The notes beneath the pieces are model-generated. The model saw nothing but the letters and a program-made list of their open reading frames with translations, had not been told where the DNA came from and ran no database searches. A DNA stretch of 49,373 bases from Caulobacter sp. (lineage in GTDB: Bacteria > Pseudomonadota > Alphaproteobacteria > Caulobacterales > Caulobacteraceae), in contig JAUXVF010000014.1 in assembly GCA_030680355.1 (NCBI GenBank), positions 1 to 49,373 on the forward strand, given 5' to 3'. Of this stretch, positions 18,960 through 27,553 are shown piece after piece. A program made the position numbers and the translations under genes. Position 1 is the stretch's first letter. Each line of letters opens with the position of its first letter.

Positions 18960-19481
18960 ATGGACATCATCACGGCCGCCGGCGGCGGACTGGCCGGCGG
19001 GGCGCTCGGCGCCGCCTTCGGAGCCCTGGGCTCGGTGCTCAATCGCGGCCTCGGCATTTTCGAGACCCGCGAGAAGCGCAAGGACCGCCAGCTGGAGATG
19101 GCGCACGAAAAGGACCGCTGGGGGCATGACCTGCAGCTGGCCATGGACGCCAGAGCCGGCCGGGCGGAGGAGGCGAGGCAGGCGCTGGCCCGCGCCGACG
19201 TGGAGGGCTCCTGGCAGGGCCTGGCCGCGTCGCTGGGGGCGGAAGCGGCGATCGCCGCCAGCTGGCCCTGGGTGGCGGCGGTGCGGGCCCTGACCCGACC
19301 GGCCCTGACCCTGTTGCTGTGGATCCTGTTCGCCGTGCTGTTTCTGTCGGCGATGTCCGGGGCCCTGGACGCCAGGACGGCGGCCGGCGTCGTTCATACG
19401 GCGGTGGAGACCATCGCTTTTTCGGCCTCGACGGCCCTGGCCTGGTGGTTCGGCGACCGGGCCCCGCGGCGCGAGCCCTAG
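18960..19481 (+). CDS. 3TM holin-like phage/GTA membrane protein
   Basis: A 173-residue protein. It has a Gly/Ala-rich N-terminus, a charged coiled-coil-like stretch near residues 35-85 (EKRKDRQLEMAHEKDRW), and hydrophobic segments near 95-110, 115-135 and 145-165. The final ALAWWFGDR motif matches the end of the phage holin family described as a three-TM holin for gene-transfer release (Pfam GTA_holin_3TM; recalled, not searched). A TGACAGGAGG site precedes the ATG. No endolysin gene is adjacent. The stop overlaps that of the convergent Nudix gene by three bases. Confidence 0.72.
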   Translation: MDIITAAGGGLAGGALGAAFGALGSVLNRGLGIFETREKRKDRQLEMAHEKDRWGHDLQLAMDARAGRAEEARQALARADVEGSWQGLAASLGAEAAIAASWPWVAAVRALTRPALTLLLWILFAVLFLSAMSGALDARTAAGVVHTAVETIAFSASTALAWWFGDRAPRREP

Positions 19482-20068
19482 AACAGGTCGGGCCGTCGGA
19501 TGCGCAGGGTCTGAACCAGGACCCGGGTCTTGGCGTCGGCCGCCAGGTCGCCGTCGATCAGGGCCCAGAGCGCGGCCAGCGGCATCTCGATGACGGTGAT
19601 GTTTTCGTTCTCGCTGGCCAGGCCGCCGCCGGCGCCCGTGCGCTGATCGTCGGCGTAGGCGGCCAGGAACAGGTCGATTCGCTCCGTCGAGACGCCGGGC
19701 ATGGTCAGGATGGCGCCGGCCGGCTCAAGGGTGGTGACGGCCAGGCCGGTTTCCTCGCTCAGTTCGCGTCGGGCGGCGTCGGCGGCCGTTTCGCCGGCGT
19801 CGACCAGACCGGCGGGAACCTCGACGACATCCTCACCCCCGGCGAAGCGCAACGCCGCCCGGGGCATGGTGACGAGAAGCGCCATGCGGGTCCTCGGATT
19901 GTAGGGCAGCACCGCCGCCGCTCGACCATGGTCCTCGACATAGCGCTCGTAGGTTCCGCCGTCCGGGGCCCGTAGCTGGACGAGATGCAGGTCCAGCCAG
20001 CCGGCGTGGACAGTTTTCACGGGCATGTCGGCCGGGGGAAACCCGCCGTCCTTGCGAGGCTTGCTCAT
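19478..20068 (-). CDS. Nudix hydrolase (ADP-ribose pyrophosphatase-like)
   Basis: A 196-residue Nudix protein. The Nudix box GLVDAGETAADAARRELSEE spans residues about 87-106 and fits G-x5-E-x7-REUxEExGU, which binds the metal for diphosphate cleavage. The preceding EVPAGLVD segment and the length suggest an ADP-sugar or ADP-ribose pyrophosphatase, though substrate is not certain. The ATG at 20068 has a strong GGAGGT site eight bases upstream. The frame stays open further upstream to 20206 but that stretch lacks family similarity. Confidence 0.9.
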   Translation of the reverse strand: MSKPRKDGGFPPADMPVKTVHAGWLDLHLVQLRAPDGGTYERYVEDHGRAAAVLPYNPRTRMALLVTMPRAALRFAGGEDVVEVPAGLVDAGETAADAARRELSEETGLAVTTLEPAGAILTMPGVSTERIDLFLAAYADDQRTGAGGGLASENENITVIEMPLAALWALIDGDLAADAKTRVLVQTLRIRRPDLF

Positions 20069-20254
20069 CGCGGTTGACCTCCGGGGCCAGGGGCGGGGGG
20101 CGGAGCCGCGCTCCGGTCCCGACAATAGGAGTGTGGTCCTGCCTTCTTTCGATTCTGCGCCGCAAGGCGAGGGCCTTGTCCCGCACGCCGGCCGGGCAAG
20201 GACCATCGCCCGTTGTCGCGCGGAAGCCGATCTGATTTTCGAAGGGGGGAATTG

Positions 20255-20288
20255 ATCAACCCCAAGCCCTTTAGAGGCCTGGGGTTGA

Positions 20289-20289
<1 letters not shown>
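20255..20289 (-). terminator. terminator of tRNA-Thr
   Basis: A ten-pair perfect stem (20255-20264 with 20280-20289) abuts the CCA end of tRNA-Thr on the minus strand, with an additional GCC/GGC inner pairing. The 3' flank is not a clean T run, so termination efficiency is uncertain. Confidence 0.6.
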
Positions 20290-20363
<74 letters not shown>

Positions 20364-20458
20364 GAAAGGCGAGGCGCGCCTGATAGCGAAAGCCGGGCGG
20401 CAAGGGAAGCGCTAATCCGGCTTGACGGGCAGGTCGCGGCGACGGCACCTCTCGGGAC

Positions 20459-20596
20459 ATGAGTTCACCGCCCTCAAAGCCGCCGCCTGACAAGGCCAAC
20501 CGCGAGGTCAGACTCGCCCAGGCGCTGCGGGCCAACCTGCGACGGCGAAAGACGGCGGCGTCGACACCGTCCGCCGCGCCCGTCAAGAACAAGTGA
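20459..20596 (+). CDS. small basic conserved-looking protein upstream of murA
   Basis: A 45-residue reading frame starting ATG at 20459. Its core, NREVRLAQALRANLRRRK near residues 14-31, is a basic amphipathic helix. I recall short proteins with the same ALRANL(R/K)RRK core at the same place, just before murA, in many alphaproteobacteria. The flanks are Pro/Ser-rich and probably disordered. The high charge suggests a nucleic-acid or membrane-surface binder, but no function is known to me. It lies 93 bases before murA and the murA promoter appears to start just after its stop. Confidence 0.65.
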   Translation: MSSPPSKPPPDKANREVRLAQALRANLRRRKTAASTPSAAPVKNK

Positions 20597-20600
20597 CGCT

Positions 20601-20628
20601 TTGCGTGGGGCCTTGCGCCCGCTAGAAC
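20601..20628 (+). promoter_or_regulatory. predicted housekeeping promoter for murA
   Basis: GCTAGAAC at 20621-20628 matches the Caulobacter -10 consensus GCTANAWC at all positions. A partial -35 box, TTGCGTG at 20601-20607, sits 13 bases before it. The predicted transcript starts about 55 bases upstream of murA. Confidence 0.5.
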
Positions 20629-20689
20629 CCCGCGTTCACATGTAATCCGGCGCCGACGCGATATTCCGCGGGTGTTTTGAGGAGCCTGA

Positions 20690-21985
20690 ATGGACCGCAT
20701 CGCCATTGTCGGCGGCGCGCCGCTGAACGGAGTCATCCAGATCAGCGGCGCCAAGAACTCGGCGATCAAGCTGATGGCCGCCAGCCTGCTCACCGATGAG
20801 CCGCTGCGCCTGACCAACATGCCGCGTCTGGCGGACACCCGATTCCTCGGCACGCTGCTGACGCGGCTGGGAACGATCGTCGACGAGCGCACCGGCGACG
20901 CAGGCGCCGAGACCCTTCTTCATACGCCCGAGATCGTATCGTCCTTCGCGCCCTATGATCTGGTCCGCCAGATGCGGGCCAGCTTCAACGTCCTGGGGCC
21001 GCTGATCGCCCGGACCGGTCAGGCCAAGGTCAGCCTGCCCGGCGGCTGCACGATCGGCGCCCGGCCCGTGGACCTGCATCTCAAGGCGCTGGAAGCCCTG
21101 GGCGCCCAGATCGACCTGCATGAAGGCTATGTCTACGCCCAGGCTCCCCGTGGCCTGACCGGGGCCGAGATCACCTTCCCGTTTGTTTCTGTCGGCGCCA
21201 CCGAGCACGCCATGCTGACCGCGGTGCTGGCGCGGGGCGAGACGGTTCTGGCCAACGCGGCCTGCGAGCCCGAGATCATCGACCTGGCGGAATGCCTCAA
21301 CAAGATGGGCGCCAAGGTGTCGGGCGCCGGAACGCCGGTGATCCGCATCGTCGGCGTCGACCGTCTGTCGGGGGCCACGCACGCGGTCATCACCGACCGG
21401 ATCGAGGCCGGGACCTACGCCGTCGCCGCGGCCATGGCCGGGGGCGAGGTGCGCCTGACCAACACCCGCGCCGACCTGATCGAGGCCCTGCTCCTGAAGA
21501 TCGAGGAGGCCGGCGCCGAGGTCGAACGGATGGACGACGGCGTGATCATCCGGCGCAACGGCGCGCGGCTGAAGGCCGTGGACATCGACACCGGCGTCTA
21601 TCCGGGGTTCGCCACCGACCTGCAGGCCCAGTTCATGGCCCTGATGACCGTCGCCGAGGGCGAGAGCACCATCCGCGAACATATTTTCGAGAACCGCTTC
21701 ATGCACGCGCCGGAACTGGCGCGGCTGGGGGCCGACATCACCGTCTCCGGCGGCGAGGCCCGGGTGCGCGGCATCGATATGCTCGAGGGCGCCCAGGTGA
21801 TGGCCACCGACCTGCGGGCCTCGGTCAGTCTGGTTATCGCCGGCCTGGTGGCGCGCGGTGAAACCGTCGTCGGCCGGGTCTATCACCTGGACCGGGGTTT
21901 CGAGCGTCTTGAGGAAAAGCTCGTGGCCTGCGGGGCCAATGTGCGGCGCATCAAGGGCGCGGCGACCGCGGAAATCGAGGACTGA
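20690..21985 (+). CDS. murA: UDP-N-acetylglucosamine 1-carboxyvinyltransferase
   Basis: A 431-residue MurA. It transfers enolpyruvate from PEP to UDP-GlcNAc, the first committed step of peptidoglycan synthesis in the cytoplasm. Lys22 and Asn23 in GAKNSA bind PEP, and Cys120 in [14 protein letters not shown] is the active-site cysteine that fosfomycin alkylates; its presence predicts a fosfomycin-type target site. The C-terminal TDLQAQ and RADLRA-type motifs (here ATDLRAS) are present. Length is normal. A GAGGAG ribosome site precedes the ATG. DUF2948 and hisD follow on the same strand, a conserved alphaproteobacterial order. Confidence 0.97.
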   Translation: MDRIAIVGGAPLNGVIQISGAKNSAIKLMAASLLTDEPLRLTNMPRLADTRFLGTLLTRLGTIVDERTGDAGAETLLHTPEIVSSFAPYDLVRQMRASFNVLGPLIARTGQAKVSLPGGCTIGARPVDLHLKALEALGAQIDLHEGYVYAQAPRGLTGAEITFPFVSVGATEHAMLTAVLARGETVLANAACEPEIIDLAECLNKMGAKVSGAGTPVIRIVGVDRLSGATHAVITDRIEAGTYAVAAAMAGGEVRLTNTRADLIEALLLKIEEAGAEVERMDDGVIIRRNGARLKAVDIDTGVYPGFATDLQAQFMALMTVAEGESTIREHIFENRFMHAPELARLGADITVSGGEARVRGIDMLEGAQVMATDLRASVSLVIAGLVARGETVVGRVYHLDRGFERLEEKLVACGANVRRIKGAATAEIED

Positions 21986-21988
21986 GCG

Positions 21989-22417
21989 ATGGCCAAGCCC
22001 GAGGCCCTGCGCCTGCTCGCCGAAGACGCCGAGGATCTGGCGATCATTTCCGCCGCCCTGCAGGACGCCCTGGTCAGGATTGGCGATATCGCTTTTGACG
22101 GCCCGTCGCGCCGCCTGACCGTGGCCTGTAATCGCTATCGGTGGGAGGGCGACGCCCGCAAGGAGCGCGTCCGGTCCGGGCTGCAGCTGGGCGGGGTGAT
22201 GTCGGTGCAGAGTCGAAATCTGCGCCGCGACGCCAAGGCGGCGGTAATCGAACTGCTGGCCGTGACGTTTGAACCTGGCGAGGCGCCCGGCGGCGCCGTG
22301 GTCTTCACCTTCGCCGGCGGCGGCGATCTCCGGGCCGAGGTGGAATGCCTGGATCTGGTCCTGGCCGATGTTTCACCGCCCTGGACCGCGCGACGGGCGC
22401 CTGCTCACGACTCCTGA
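21989..22417 (+). CDS. DUF2948 family protein
   Basis: A 142-residue protein of the DUF2948 family, found in alphaproteobacteria between murA and hisD. Marks are LRLLAEDAEDLAIISAALQDA near the N-terminus, FNRYRWE-type segment (here CNRYRWEGD) near residues 47-55, and the C-terminal CLDLVLADVSPPW. Function is unknown. It begins four bases after the murA stop and is probably cotranscribed. Confidence 0.9.
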   Translation: MAKPEALRLLAEDAEDLAIISAALQDALVRIGDIAFDGPSRRLTVACNRYRWEGDARKERVRSGLQLGGVMSVQSRNLRRDAKAAVIELLAVTFEPGEAPGGAVVFTFAGGGDLRAEVECLDLVLADVSPPWTARRAPAHDS

Positions 22418-22441
22418 CGCTTCCCGCCGGGGGGCGGGATC

Positions 22442-23734
22442 GTGTATTCGCCAGCCATGCGCCGTTTTCGCTTCTCCGATCCAGACTTCGACTCCGTCTT
22501 CAGGGGCTTCCTTGATGAGCGACGGGGCTCGCCCGCCGATGTCGACGCCGCCGCCGCCGAGGTGCTGGCGGCGGTGAAGGCCGACGGTCTGAAGGCGGTG
22601 CTCGACTACACCCGCAAATTCGACCGCGTCGATCTGACTGAACAGTCCATCCGGGTCACCGCCGAGGAGATCGAGGCCGGCGCGGAGGCCTGCGCGCCGG
22701 ACGTGCGCGCGGCGATCGCCTTCGCCGCCGCCCGCATCCGCGACTATCACACCCGCCAGCGCCCGGCCGACCAGCGCTGGACCGACGATGATGGCGTCGA
22801 GCTGGGCTGGCGCTGGACGCCGCTGGAGGCCGTCGGCGTCTATGTTCCGGGCGGGCGGGCAGCCTATCCCTCGACGGTGCTGATGAACTGCGTTCCGGCC
22901 GCGGTGGCCGGGGTCGACCGCATCGCCATGGTCACCCCGCCCGGCAAGCTGCAGCCGGCGGTGCTGGCCGCCGCGAAGGAAGCCGGCGTCAGCGAGGTCT
23001 GGCGGATCGGCGGGGCCCAGGCGGTCGCCGCCCTGGCCTATGGCGCCGGACCGATCGCGCCGGTCGACAAGATCGTCGGCCCGGGCAACGCCTTTGTCAC
23101 CGCCGCCAAGCGCCGCCTCTATGGCGTGGTCGGCATCGACGCCCTGGCCGGGCCGTCGGAGATCGTGGTGGTGGCCGACGCCGACAACAATCCCGACTGG
23201 ATCGCCGCTGACCTGCTGTCCCAGGCCGAGCACGACCCGGCCGCCCAGTCGATCCTGATCACCGATGACGAGGCCTTCGCCGCGGCCGTCGAGGCGGCGG
23301 TCACCCGCCTGCTCGGCGAACTGGCGACCGGCGAGGACGCGGCTCTGTCCTGGCGCGACCATGGCGCGGTGATCATCGCGCCGCTGGCCCAGTCCGTTGG
23401 CCTGGTCGATCTGATCGCGCCCGAGCACGTTGAATTCTGTGTCGCCGAGCCCGAGGCCCTGGCCGACCGCGTGCGGCACGCCGGGGCCATCTTCCTGGGC
23501 CGCTACACGCCCGAGGCCATCGGCGACTATGTGGCCGGCTCCAATCACGTGCTGCCGACCAGCCGGGCGGCGCGGTTCCAGTCGGGGCTGTCGGTCTATG
23601 ACTTCCTCAAACGCACTTCGATCGTGAAGTGCGGCGCCGCCGCCTTCGCGCGGTTGGGGCCGCACACGGTCGCGCTCGCCGAGGCCGAGGGCTTGCCGGC
23701 CCATGCCCTCTCGGCGGCGCTGCGGCTCAGGTAG
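22442..23734 (+). CDS. hisD: histidinol dehydrogenase
   Basis: A 430-residue HisD, which oxidises L-histidinol to L-histidine in two NAD-dependent steps using a zinc ion. Signature segments: [14 protein letters not shown] near residues 137-150, [12 protein letters not shown] near 213-224, [10 protein letters not shown] near 235-244, and LIAPEHVE near 325-332 with the catalytic Glu and His. The GTG start at 22442 has a G-rich site upstream; the ATG at 22457 ([11 protein letters not shown]) is the alternative start. No other his gene is in the window, which is common in alphaproteobacteria where hisD follows murA. Confidence 0.96.
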   Translation: MYSPAMRRFRFSDPDFDSVFRGFLDERRGSPADVDAAAAEVLAAVKADGLKAVLDYTRKFDRVDLTEQSIRVTAEEIEAGAEACAPDVRAAIAFAAARIRDYHTRQRPADQRWTDDDGVELGWRWTPLEAVGVYVPGGRAAYPSTVLMNCVPAAVAGVDRIAMVTPPGKLQPAVLAAAKEAGVSEVWRIGGAQAVAALAYGAGPIAPVDKIVGPGNAFVTAAKRRLYGVVGIDALAGPSEIVVVADADNNPDWIAADLLSQAEHDPAAQSILITDDEAFAAAVEAAVTRLLGELATGEDAALSWRDHGAVIIAPLAQSVGLVDLIAPEHVEFCVAEPEALADRVRHAGAIFLGRYTPEAIGDYVAGSNHVLPTSRAARFQSGLSVYDFLKRTSIVKCGAAAFARLGPHTVALAEAEGLPAHALSAALRLR

Positions 23735-23862
23735 GCGGCTCCGGCCGCGTCACGGGGTCGCCGTGGGCGCGGCCCGGGATGACGAGGGGCGGACGTTGCA
23801 TTAAGGCTCTTGGCGGGAGGCCGGTTCCAGGGGAGTCGCCGTCCGCACACCCTATGAGGCTC

Positions 23863-24339
23863 ATGACCGAAGACCGCGCCAATCACCGCCTGCAGACGAT
23901 CGAAATCGACGAGGAGTCCCTCGGCGCGGTGTCGCGTGATCAGGAGCAGGAGCGGCAGATCGCCATCTTCGATCTGGTGGAAGACAATTATTTCCAGCCC
24001 GAGGGCGCCGCGGCAGGCCCCTACGATCTGAAGATCGCCCTGGCCGAGAACCGCCTGGCCCTGCACATCCTCGGCCCCGGCTTTGATCAGACCCATCTGT
24101 TGTCGCTGTCGCCCTTCCGGGGCGTGATCCGCGACTATTTCATGATCTGCGAGAGCTACTACCAGGCCATCCGCAACGCGACGCCGGCCCAGATCGAGGC
24201 GCTGGATATGGGCCGGCGCGGCCTGCACAATGAAGGCTCAACGCTTCTCCAGGCCCGCCTCGAGGGCAAGGTCAAGACGGACCTCGACACGGCGCGGCGC
24301 CTTTTCACCCTGGTCTGCGCCCTGCACTGGCGAGGCTGA
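23863..24339 (+). CDS. UPF0262 family protein
   Basis: A 158-residue protein of the alphaproteobacterial UPF0262 family. Conserved segments include the [12 protein letters not shown] start, EREIAIFDL-type stretch (here [13 protein letters not shown]), [19 protein letters not shown] near residues 62-80 and the DFFMICDSYY-type segment ([12 protein letters not shown]). Function is unknown. I prefer the ATG at 23863; the ATG at 23854 adds three residues. It sits between hisD and the phosphatase-like gene, part of a conserved neighbourhood ending in infA. Confidence 0.92.
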   Translation: MTEDRANHRLQTIEIDEESLGAVSRDQEQERQIAIFDLVEDNYFQPEGAAAGPYDLKIALAENRLALHILGPGFDQTHLLSLSPFRGVIRDYFMICESYYQAIRNATPAQIEALDMGRRGLHNEGSTLLQARLEGKVKTDLDTARRLFTLVCALHWRG

Positions 24340-24345
24340 CGGGCG

Positions 24346-24801
24346 GTGGACGCGCTCCCGGGGGCAGTGCTTTTCGCCTGCAACTTCAATCGCGTGCGGT
24401 CGCCCATGGCCGAGGCCCTGATGAAGCTGGCGCACGGCCGCAGCGTCTTCGTCGACAGTGTCGGCCTGCGCCGCGAGCCGGGCGAGACCGAGGTAGATCC
24501 CTTCGCCGCCGCCGTGATGGATGAGTTGGGCGCCGACCTCAGCGACTTCAAACCCAAGCTGTTCGGCGACCTGGAGGACGAGTCCTTCGATCTGGTCATC
24601 TCCCTGACCCCGGAAGCCCAGCACCGGGCGGTCGAGATGGCCCGCGACCGGGCTGTTGATATCGAGTATTGGCCGACCCTCGATCCGACCCTCGCCGAGG
24701 GCACGCGGGAGCAGAGACTGGAAGCTTACCGCCAGGTGCGCGACGATCTTGCCCGCCGCATACGCGAGCGTTTCGGCAAGGCATCGACGTTTGGGGGGTA
24801 G
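24346..24801 (+). CDS. low-molecular-weight phosphatase / arsenate reductase-like protein
   Basis: A 151-residue protein of the low-molecular-weight protein tyrosine phosphatase fold. The P-loop CNFNRVRSP (residues about 12-20) fits C-x5-R-S, and the general acid is the Asp in TLDPTL near residue 108. The family includes tyrosine phosphatases and thioredoxin-linked arsenate reductases; sequence does not decide which. No arsenic genes are next to it. It starts with GTG six bases after the UPF0262 stop, so the two are likely cotranscribed. Confidence 0.88.
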   Translation: MDALPGAVLFACNFNRVRSPMAEALMKLAHGRSVFVDSVGLRREPGETEVDPFAAAVMDELGADLSDFKPKLFGDLEDESFDLVISLTPEAQHRAVEMARDRAVDIEYWPTLDPTLAEGTREQRLEAYRQVRDDLARRIRERFGKASTFGG

Positions 24802-24813
24802 GCGCGCTATACT
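24784..24813 (+). promoter_or_regulatory. predicted promoter for infA
   Basis: A TCGACGT box at 24784-24790 and GCTATACT at 24806-24813 resemble the Caulobacter -35/-10 consensus with a 15-base spacer. The predicted transcript would start about 75 bases before infA, inside or just after the end of the phosphatase-like gene. Confidence 0.45.
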
Positions 24814-24894
24814 GTCCGAATGGAGCCGCGGCTCGCGACCCGATTCGAGTTCGGCGCGGGCCGTTTTGCTTATTGAACGCTTTCGAGAGGCCGT

Positions 24895-25113
24895 ATGGCG
24901 AAAGAAGAACTTCTGGAGTTTCCGGGCACGGTCAGTGAACTGCTGCCCAACGCGACGTTTCGCGTGAAACTGGAAAATGACCACGAAATCATTGCCCACA
25001 CCGCGGGCAAGATGCGCAAGAACCGTATCCGCGTGCTGGCCGGCGACAAGGTGCTTGTCGAGATGACGCCCTACGACCTCTCGAAGGGGCGCATCACATA
25101 CCGCTTCAAGTGA
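24895..25113 (+). CDS. infA: translation initiation factor IF-1
   Basis: A 72-residue S1-fold OB protein that binds the ribosomal A site and cooperates with IF-2 and IF-3. The full IF-1 pattern is present: [11 protein letters not shown] at the start, [27 protein letters not shown] near residues 37-49 and [16 protein letters not shown] at the end. GAGAGGC serves as ribosome site. Its stop overlaps the GTG start of maf. Confidence 0.98.
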   Translation: MAKEELLEFPGTVSELLPNATFRVKLENDHEIIAHTAGKMRKNRIRVLAGDKVLVEMTPYDLSKGRITYRFK

Positions 25114-25694
25114 GCAGCGCTGAACGGCCGCTGGTTCTGGCCAGCGCCAGTCCCAGGCGCCTCGCATTGCTCCGCCAGATCGGCATCGAGCCCGATCATG
25201 TGGATCCCGCCGACATCGACGAGACTCCCCAGCGCGACGAGACGCCTCGGCGCCTCGCCCTGCGTCTGGCGCGGGGGAAGGCGATGGCCACGGCCGTCCG
25301 CCATCCGAAGGCGTTCGTGCTCGGCGCCGACACCCTGGTGGCGGTCGGGCGGCGCATCCTCAACAAACCCGCCGACGAGGCCGAGGCCCGGGCCATGCTT
25401 GGTCTGCTCTCGGGGCGGGCCCACAAGGTCCTCACCGGCGTTGCTGTCGCGGCCCCGGACGGGCGAATCGCCGACCGGGTCATCGAGACCCGCGTGCGGT
25501 TCAAACGCCTGACCCCGGCCGAGGTCGACGGCTTCATCGCCGGCGGCGACTGGCGGGACGCGGCGGGCGGCTACAAGATTCACCAACGGGCCGGCGCCTT
25601 CATCGTCGATCTGCACGGGTCCTATACCGCGGTCGTCGGCCTGCCCCTCTATGAGACGGTCAGCCTGTTGACCGGCCTGGGCTGGCGGGCATGA
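25110..25694 (+). CDS. maf: Maf family nucleotide pyrophosphatase
   Basis: A 194-residue Maf/HAM1-like protein that hydrolyses canonical or modified nucleoside triphosphates to monophosphates; related proteins inhibit septum formation when overproduced. The N-terminal [16 protein letters not shown] near residues 10-25, the GADTLVAV segment near 70 with the metal-binding Asp, and the [11 protein letters not shown] segment near 155 are family marks. Start is GTG, overlapping the infA stop (GTGA), and the stop overlaps the ATG of the next gene (ATGA). Confidence 0.94.
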   Translation: MSSAERPLVLASASPRRLALLRQIGIEPDHVDPADIDETPQRDETPRRLALRLARGKAMATAVRHPKAFVLGADTLVAVGRRILNKPADEAEARAMLGLLSGRAHKVLTGVAVAAPDGRIADRVIETRVRFKRLTPAEVDGFIAGGDWRDAAGGYKIHQRAGAFIVDLHGSYTAVVGLPLYETVSLLTGLGWRA

Positions 25695-26734
25695 GCGGCC
25701 GGCAATTCTTTCTGGACCGCTGTATCGGCGAGACCCGCGGCGTCGTCACCCTGGACGGTCGTCCCGAGCGGCTGATGATCGATCGCGACGGCCTGGCCCC
25801 GGCCACGGCCCTGGGCGCCCGCAGCGTGGCCAGGGTCCGGAGCGTGGAAAAGGCGATCGGTGCCGCCTTTATCGATCTGCCCGGCGGCGCCGAGGCCCTC
25901 TATTCCCTGCGCACAGATGAAACCCCGCCGGTGCGCGGCGCGGCGATCGAGGTCGAGATCCGCACCGAGGCCCGCCAGGACAAGCTGGCGACGGTCCGGC
26001 TGCTCGGCCCGGCCGACGGCGAGCCCCGGCTCCTGGAGGCCGCTCCCGACATCGAGGCCGAGCTGCGCGATCTGGCCAAGGGCGGCAAGGTCGTCGAGGG
26101 CTTTGGCGCGCGGGAAGCGGCCGACGCCGCTGAGGCCGAGGCGCTCGACACCATTCACCCGCTGCCGGGCGGCGGCTCCATCGCCGTCGAGCCGACCCGG
26201 GCCCTGGTCTCGATCGACGTCGACCTGGGCGGGCGACCGGGCAGCGACACCAAACGCGCGGCCCGCATGGCCAATCTCACCGCCATCGCCGCGGCGGCGC
26301 GGCTTCTGCGCCTGAAGGGCCTCGGCGGCCTGGTGGTTTTCGACTTCGTTGGCCGGGGCCACGACGGCAAGGCCCTGCTGGGCGCCACCCGGGCCGCCTT
26401 TGGTCCCGACAATCCCGGCGTGGCGATCGACCAGATCAGCCGATTCGGCACCCTGACCCTGACCGTCCCCCGGCGCCGGCAGCCGGTGCTCGACCTGCTG
26501 GTCGATTCGGCCGGCCGCCTGACGCCCCTGTCGGCCGCCCTGCGGCTGGCGCGGGCGCTGGAGCGGGAAGGGCGGGCTGATCCCGGCGGCCGCCTGCGCG
26601 CCGCCTGCGCCCCGGCCGTGCTGGCCGCCTTTGAGCCCCTGCGCCCCGCCGTCACCGACAAGCTGGGCGCCCGTTTCACCGTCGAGGCCCGTGAAGGCTG
26701 GGCCACCGACCGGCTGGAGGTCTCCGCGCAATGA
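25691..26734 (+). CDS. short RNase E/G family protein
   Basis: A 347-residue member of the RNase E/G family. The N-terminal part matches the family start, with an S1-like stretch holding VEKAIGAAFIDLPGG near residues 50-64. The DNase I-like catalytic region contains VSIDVD near 175 and VVFDFVG near 215, giving the two metal-binding aspartates. It is shorter than RNase G (about 490 residues), and I cannot find the CPxCxG zinc-link that holds RNase E/G dimers. It overlaps maf and yacG by four bases at each end, so the coupled unit infA-maf-rng-yacG is clear. Confidence 0.87.
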   Translation: MSGRQFFLDRCIGETRGVVTLDGRPERLMIDRDGLAPATALGARSVARVRSVEKAIGAAFIDLPGGAEALYSLRTDETPPVRGAAIEVEIRTEARQDKLATVRLLGPADGEPRLLEAAPDIEAELRDLAKGGKVVEGFGAREAADAAEAEALDTIHPLPGGGSIAVEPTRALVSIDVDLGGRPGSDTKRAARMANLTAIAAAARLLRLKGLGGLVVFDFVGRGHDGKALLGATRAAFGPDNPGVAIDQISRFGTLTLTVPRRRQPVLDLLVDSAGRLTPLSAALRLARALEREGRADPGGRLRAACAPAVLAAFEPLRPAVTDKLGARFTVEAREGWATDRLEVSAQ

Positions 26735-26904
26735 CCCGCGCCTGTGTTCGCTGCGATCAACCGATGGATCCGGCCTACCGCCCCTTCTGTTCGAAGCGGT
26801 GCGCCGACATTGATCTGCAGAAATGGCTGACGGGCGGCTACGCCATACCGGCCGTCGAAAGCGAAGCACAGTCCGACGACGATGGCGACGATCAGGAAGG
26901 CTAG
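26731..26904 (+). CDS. yacG: DNA gyrase inhibitor YacG
   Basis: A 57-residue zinc-ribbon protein. The four ligands are Cys5 and Cys8 (CVRC) and Cys20 and Cys24 (CSKRC), followed by the DLQKWL segment typical of YacG. In E. coli YacG binds GyrB and inhibits gyrase. The C-terminus is acidic and probably disordered. The ATG overlaps the RNase E/G stop by four bases, matching the conserved RNase-yacG order in this class. Confidence 0.9.
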   Translation: MTRACVRCDQPMDPAYRPFCSKRCADIDLQKWLTGGYAIPAVESEAQSDDDGDDQEG

Positions 26905-26933
26905 TTTCACATAGCCCCGAAAGCGCGCTGGAC

Positions 26934-26958
26934 TTGCCGCGGGGGCTCTTTTATAGAC
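26934..26958 (+). promoter_or_regulatory. predicted promoter for tRNA-Phe
   Basis: TTGCCGC at 26934-26940 and TTATAGAC at 26951-26958 fit the Caulobacter TTGACGS-N10-GCTANAWC pattern with two mismatches in each box. tRNA-Phe begins 38 bases downstream. Confidence 0.45.
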
Positions 26959-26995
26959 GCGGCTCCCGCGAAGGCGGGCGCCCCACGGGCCGTTT

Positions 26996-27071
26996 GCCTG
27001 GGTAGCTCAGTTGGTAGAGCAGCGGATTGAAAATCCGCGTGTCGGTGGTTCGAATCCGCCCCCAGGCACCA
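26996..27071 (+). tRNA. tRNA-Phe (anticodon GAA)
   Basis: A full 76-base cloverleaf. Acceptor GCCTGGG pairs with CCCAGGC, discriminator A and encoded CCA follow. The anticodon loop TTGAAAA gives GAA. The T loop reads GGTTCGAATCC. Confidence 0.97.
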
Positions 27072-27553
27072 TCCCCGTCCGCAAGTTCGCCTCTCGCGAG
27101 CAACTCCGAAAAAAGACCTGCGTTCGCCCATCATTGCTGCGACGCAACATGCCGTTTCCCCCGACAGGGGAAAAACTGCCGATCTTCCCTGTTAAACAGA
27201 TTGTGCAGTGCAATAATAACGGCTGACCCCTTGAATGTGGGGCATAAAATCACTCAGCAAACACACTTGACGATGCGAATAGGGGTTGCCAAAGGGCGTC
27301 TGCGCCAAGTCTAACTTGGCCAATCGACCCGGCGGACTTCGGTCCGTTGGGCCGTCTTGCGCCTTCGGAACAATTGCTCGGTGGAACATAATCCTCCGGT
27401 CAGGCGTTACGGGTCGGTGCTGCGACAGCGGTTTTCCGGCGGTTCGGGTCCTTTGGGCCCGGAAGCCGGCAGTGTTTCAGAGTAGGGTGGAGACGCTATC
27501 GCGCGACGACCCTCGGTCCAATACTAGCTAGACCAACCAGGAACTGGCGAAAG
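27072..27553 (+). promoter_or_regulatory. 480-base non-coding leader of exbB-exbD-tonB with several hairpins
   Basis: No convincing gene is present. An imperfect dyad lies at 27200-27214 (ATTG...CAAT arms), and a TTGACGA box at 27267-27273 could serve as -35. Downstream come three possible RNA hairpins. The first is a perfect 7-pair stem at 27304-27320. The second is a 5-pair stem closed by a C(TTCG)G tetraloop at 27333-27346. The third is a longer structure at 27436-27469, whose GGGTCC/GGGCCC core competes with a TTCCGG/CCGGAA pairing. This suggests a long structured 5' leader or a small RNA ahead of exbB. Confidence 0.4.

Noticed and set aside
18180..19481. A complete prophage around the DUF2793 gene
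   Set aside because: No integrase, capsid, portal, terminase, tail or lysin gene is present, and no attachment repeats were seen; only the two-gene pair is supported.
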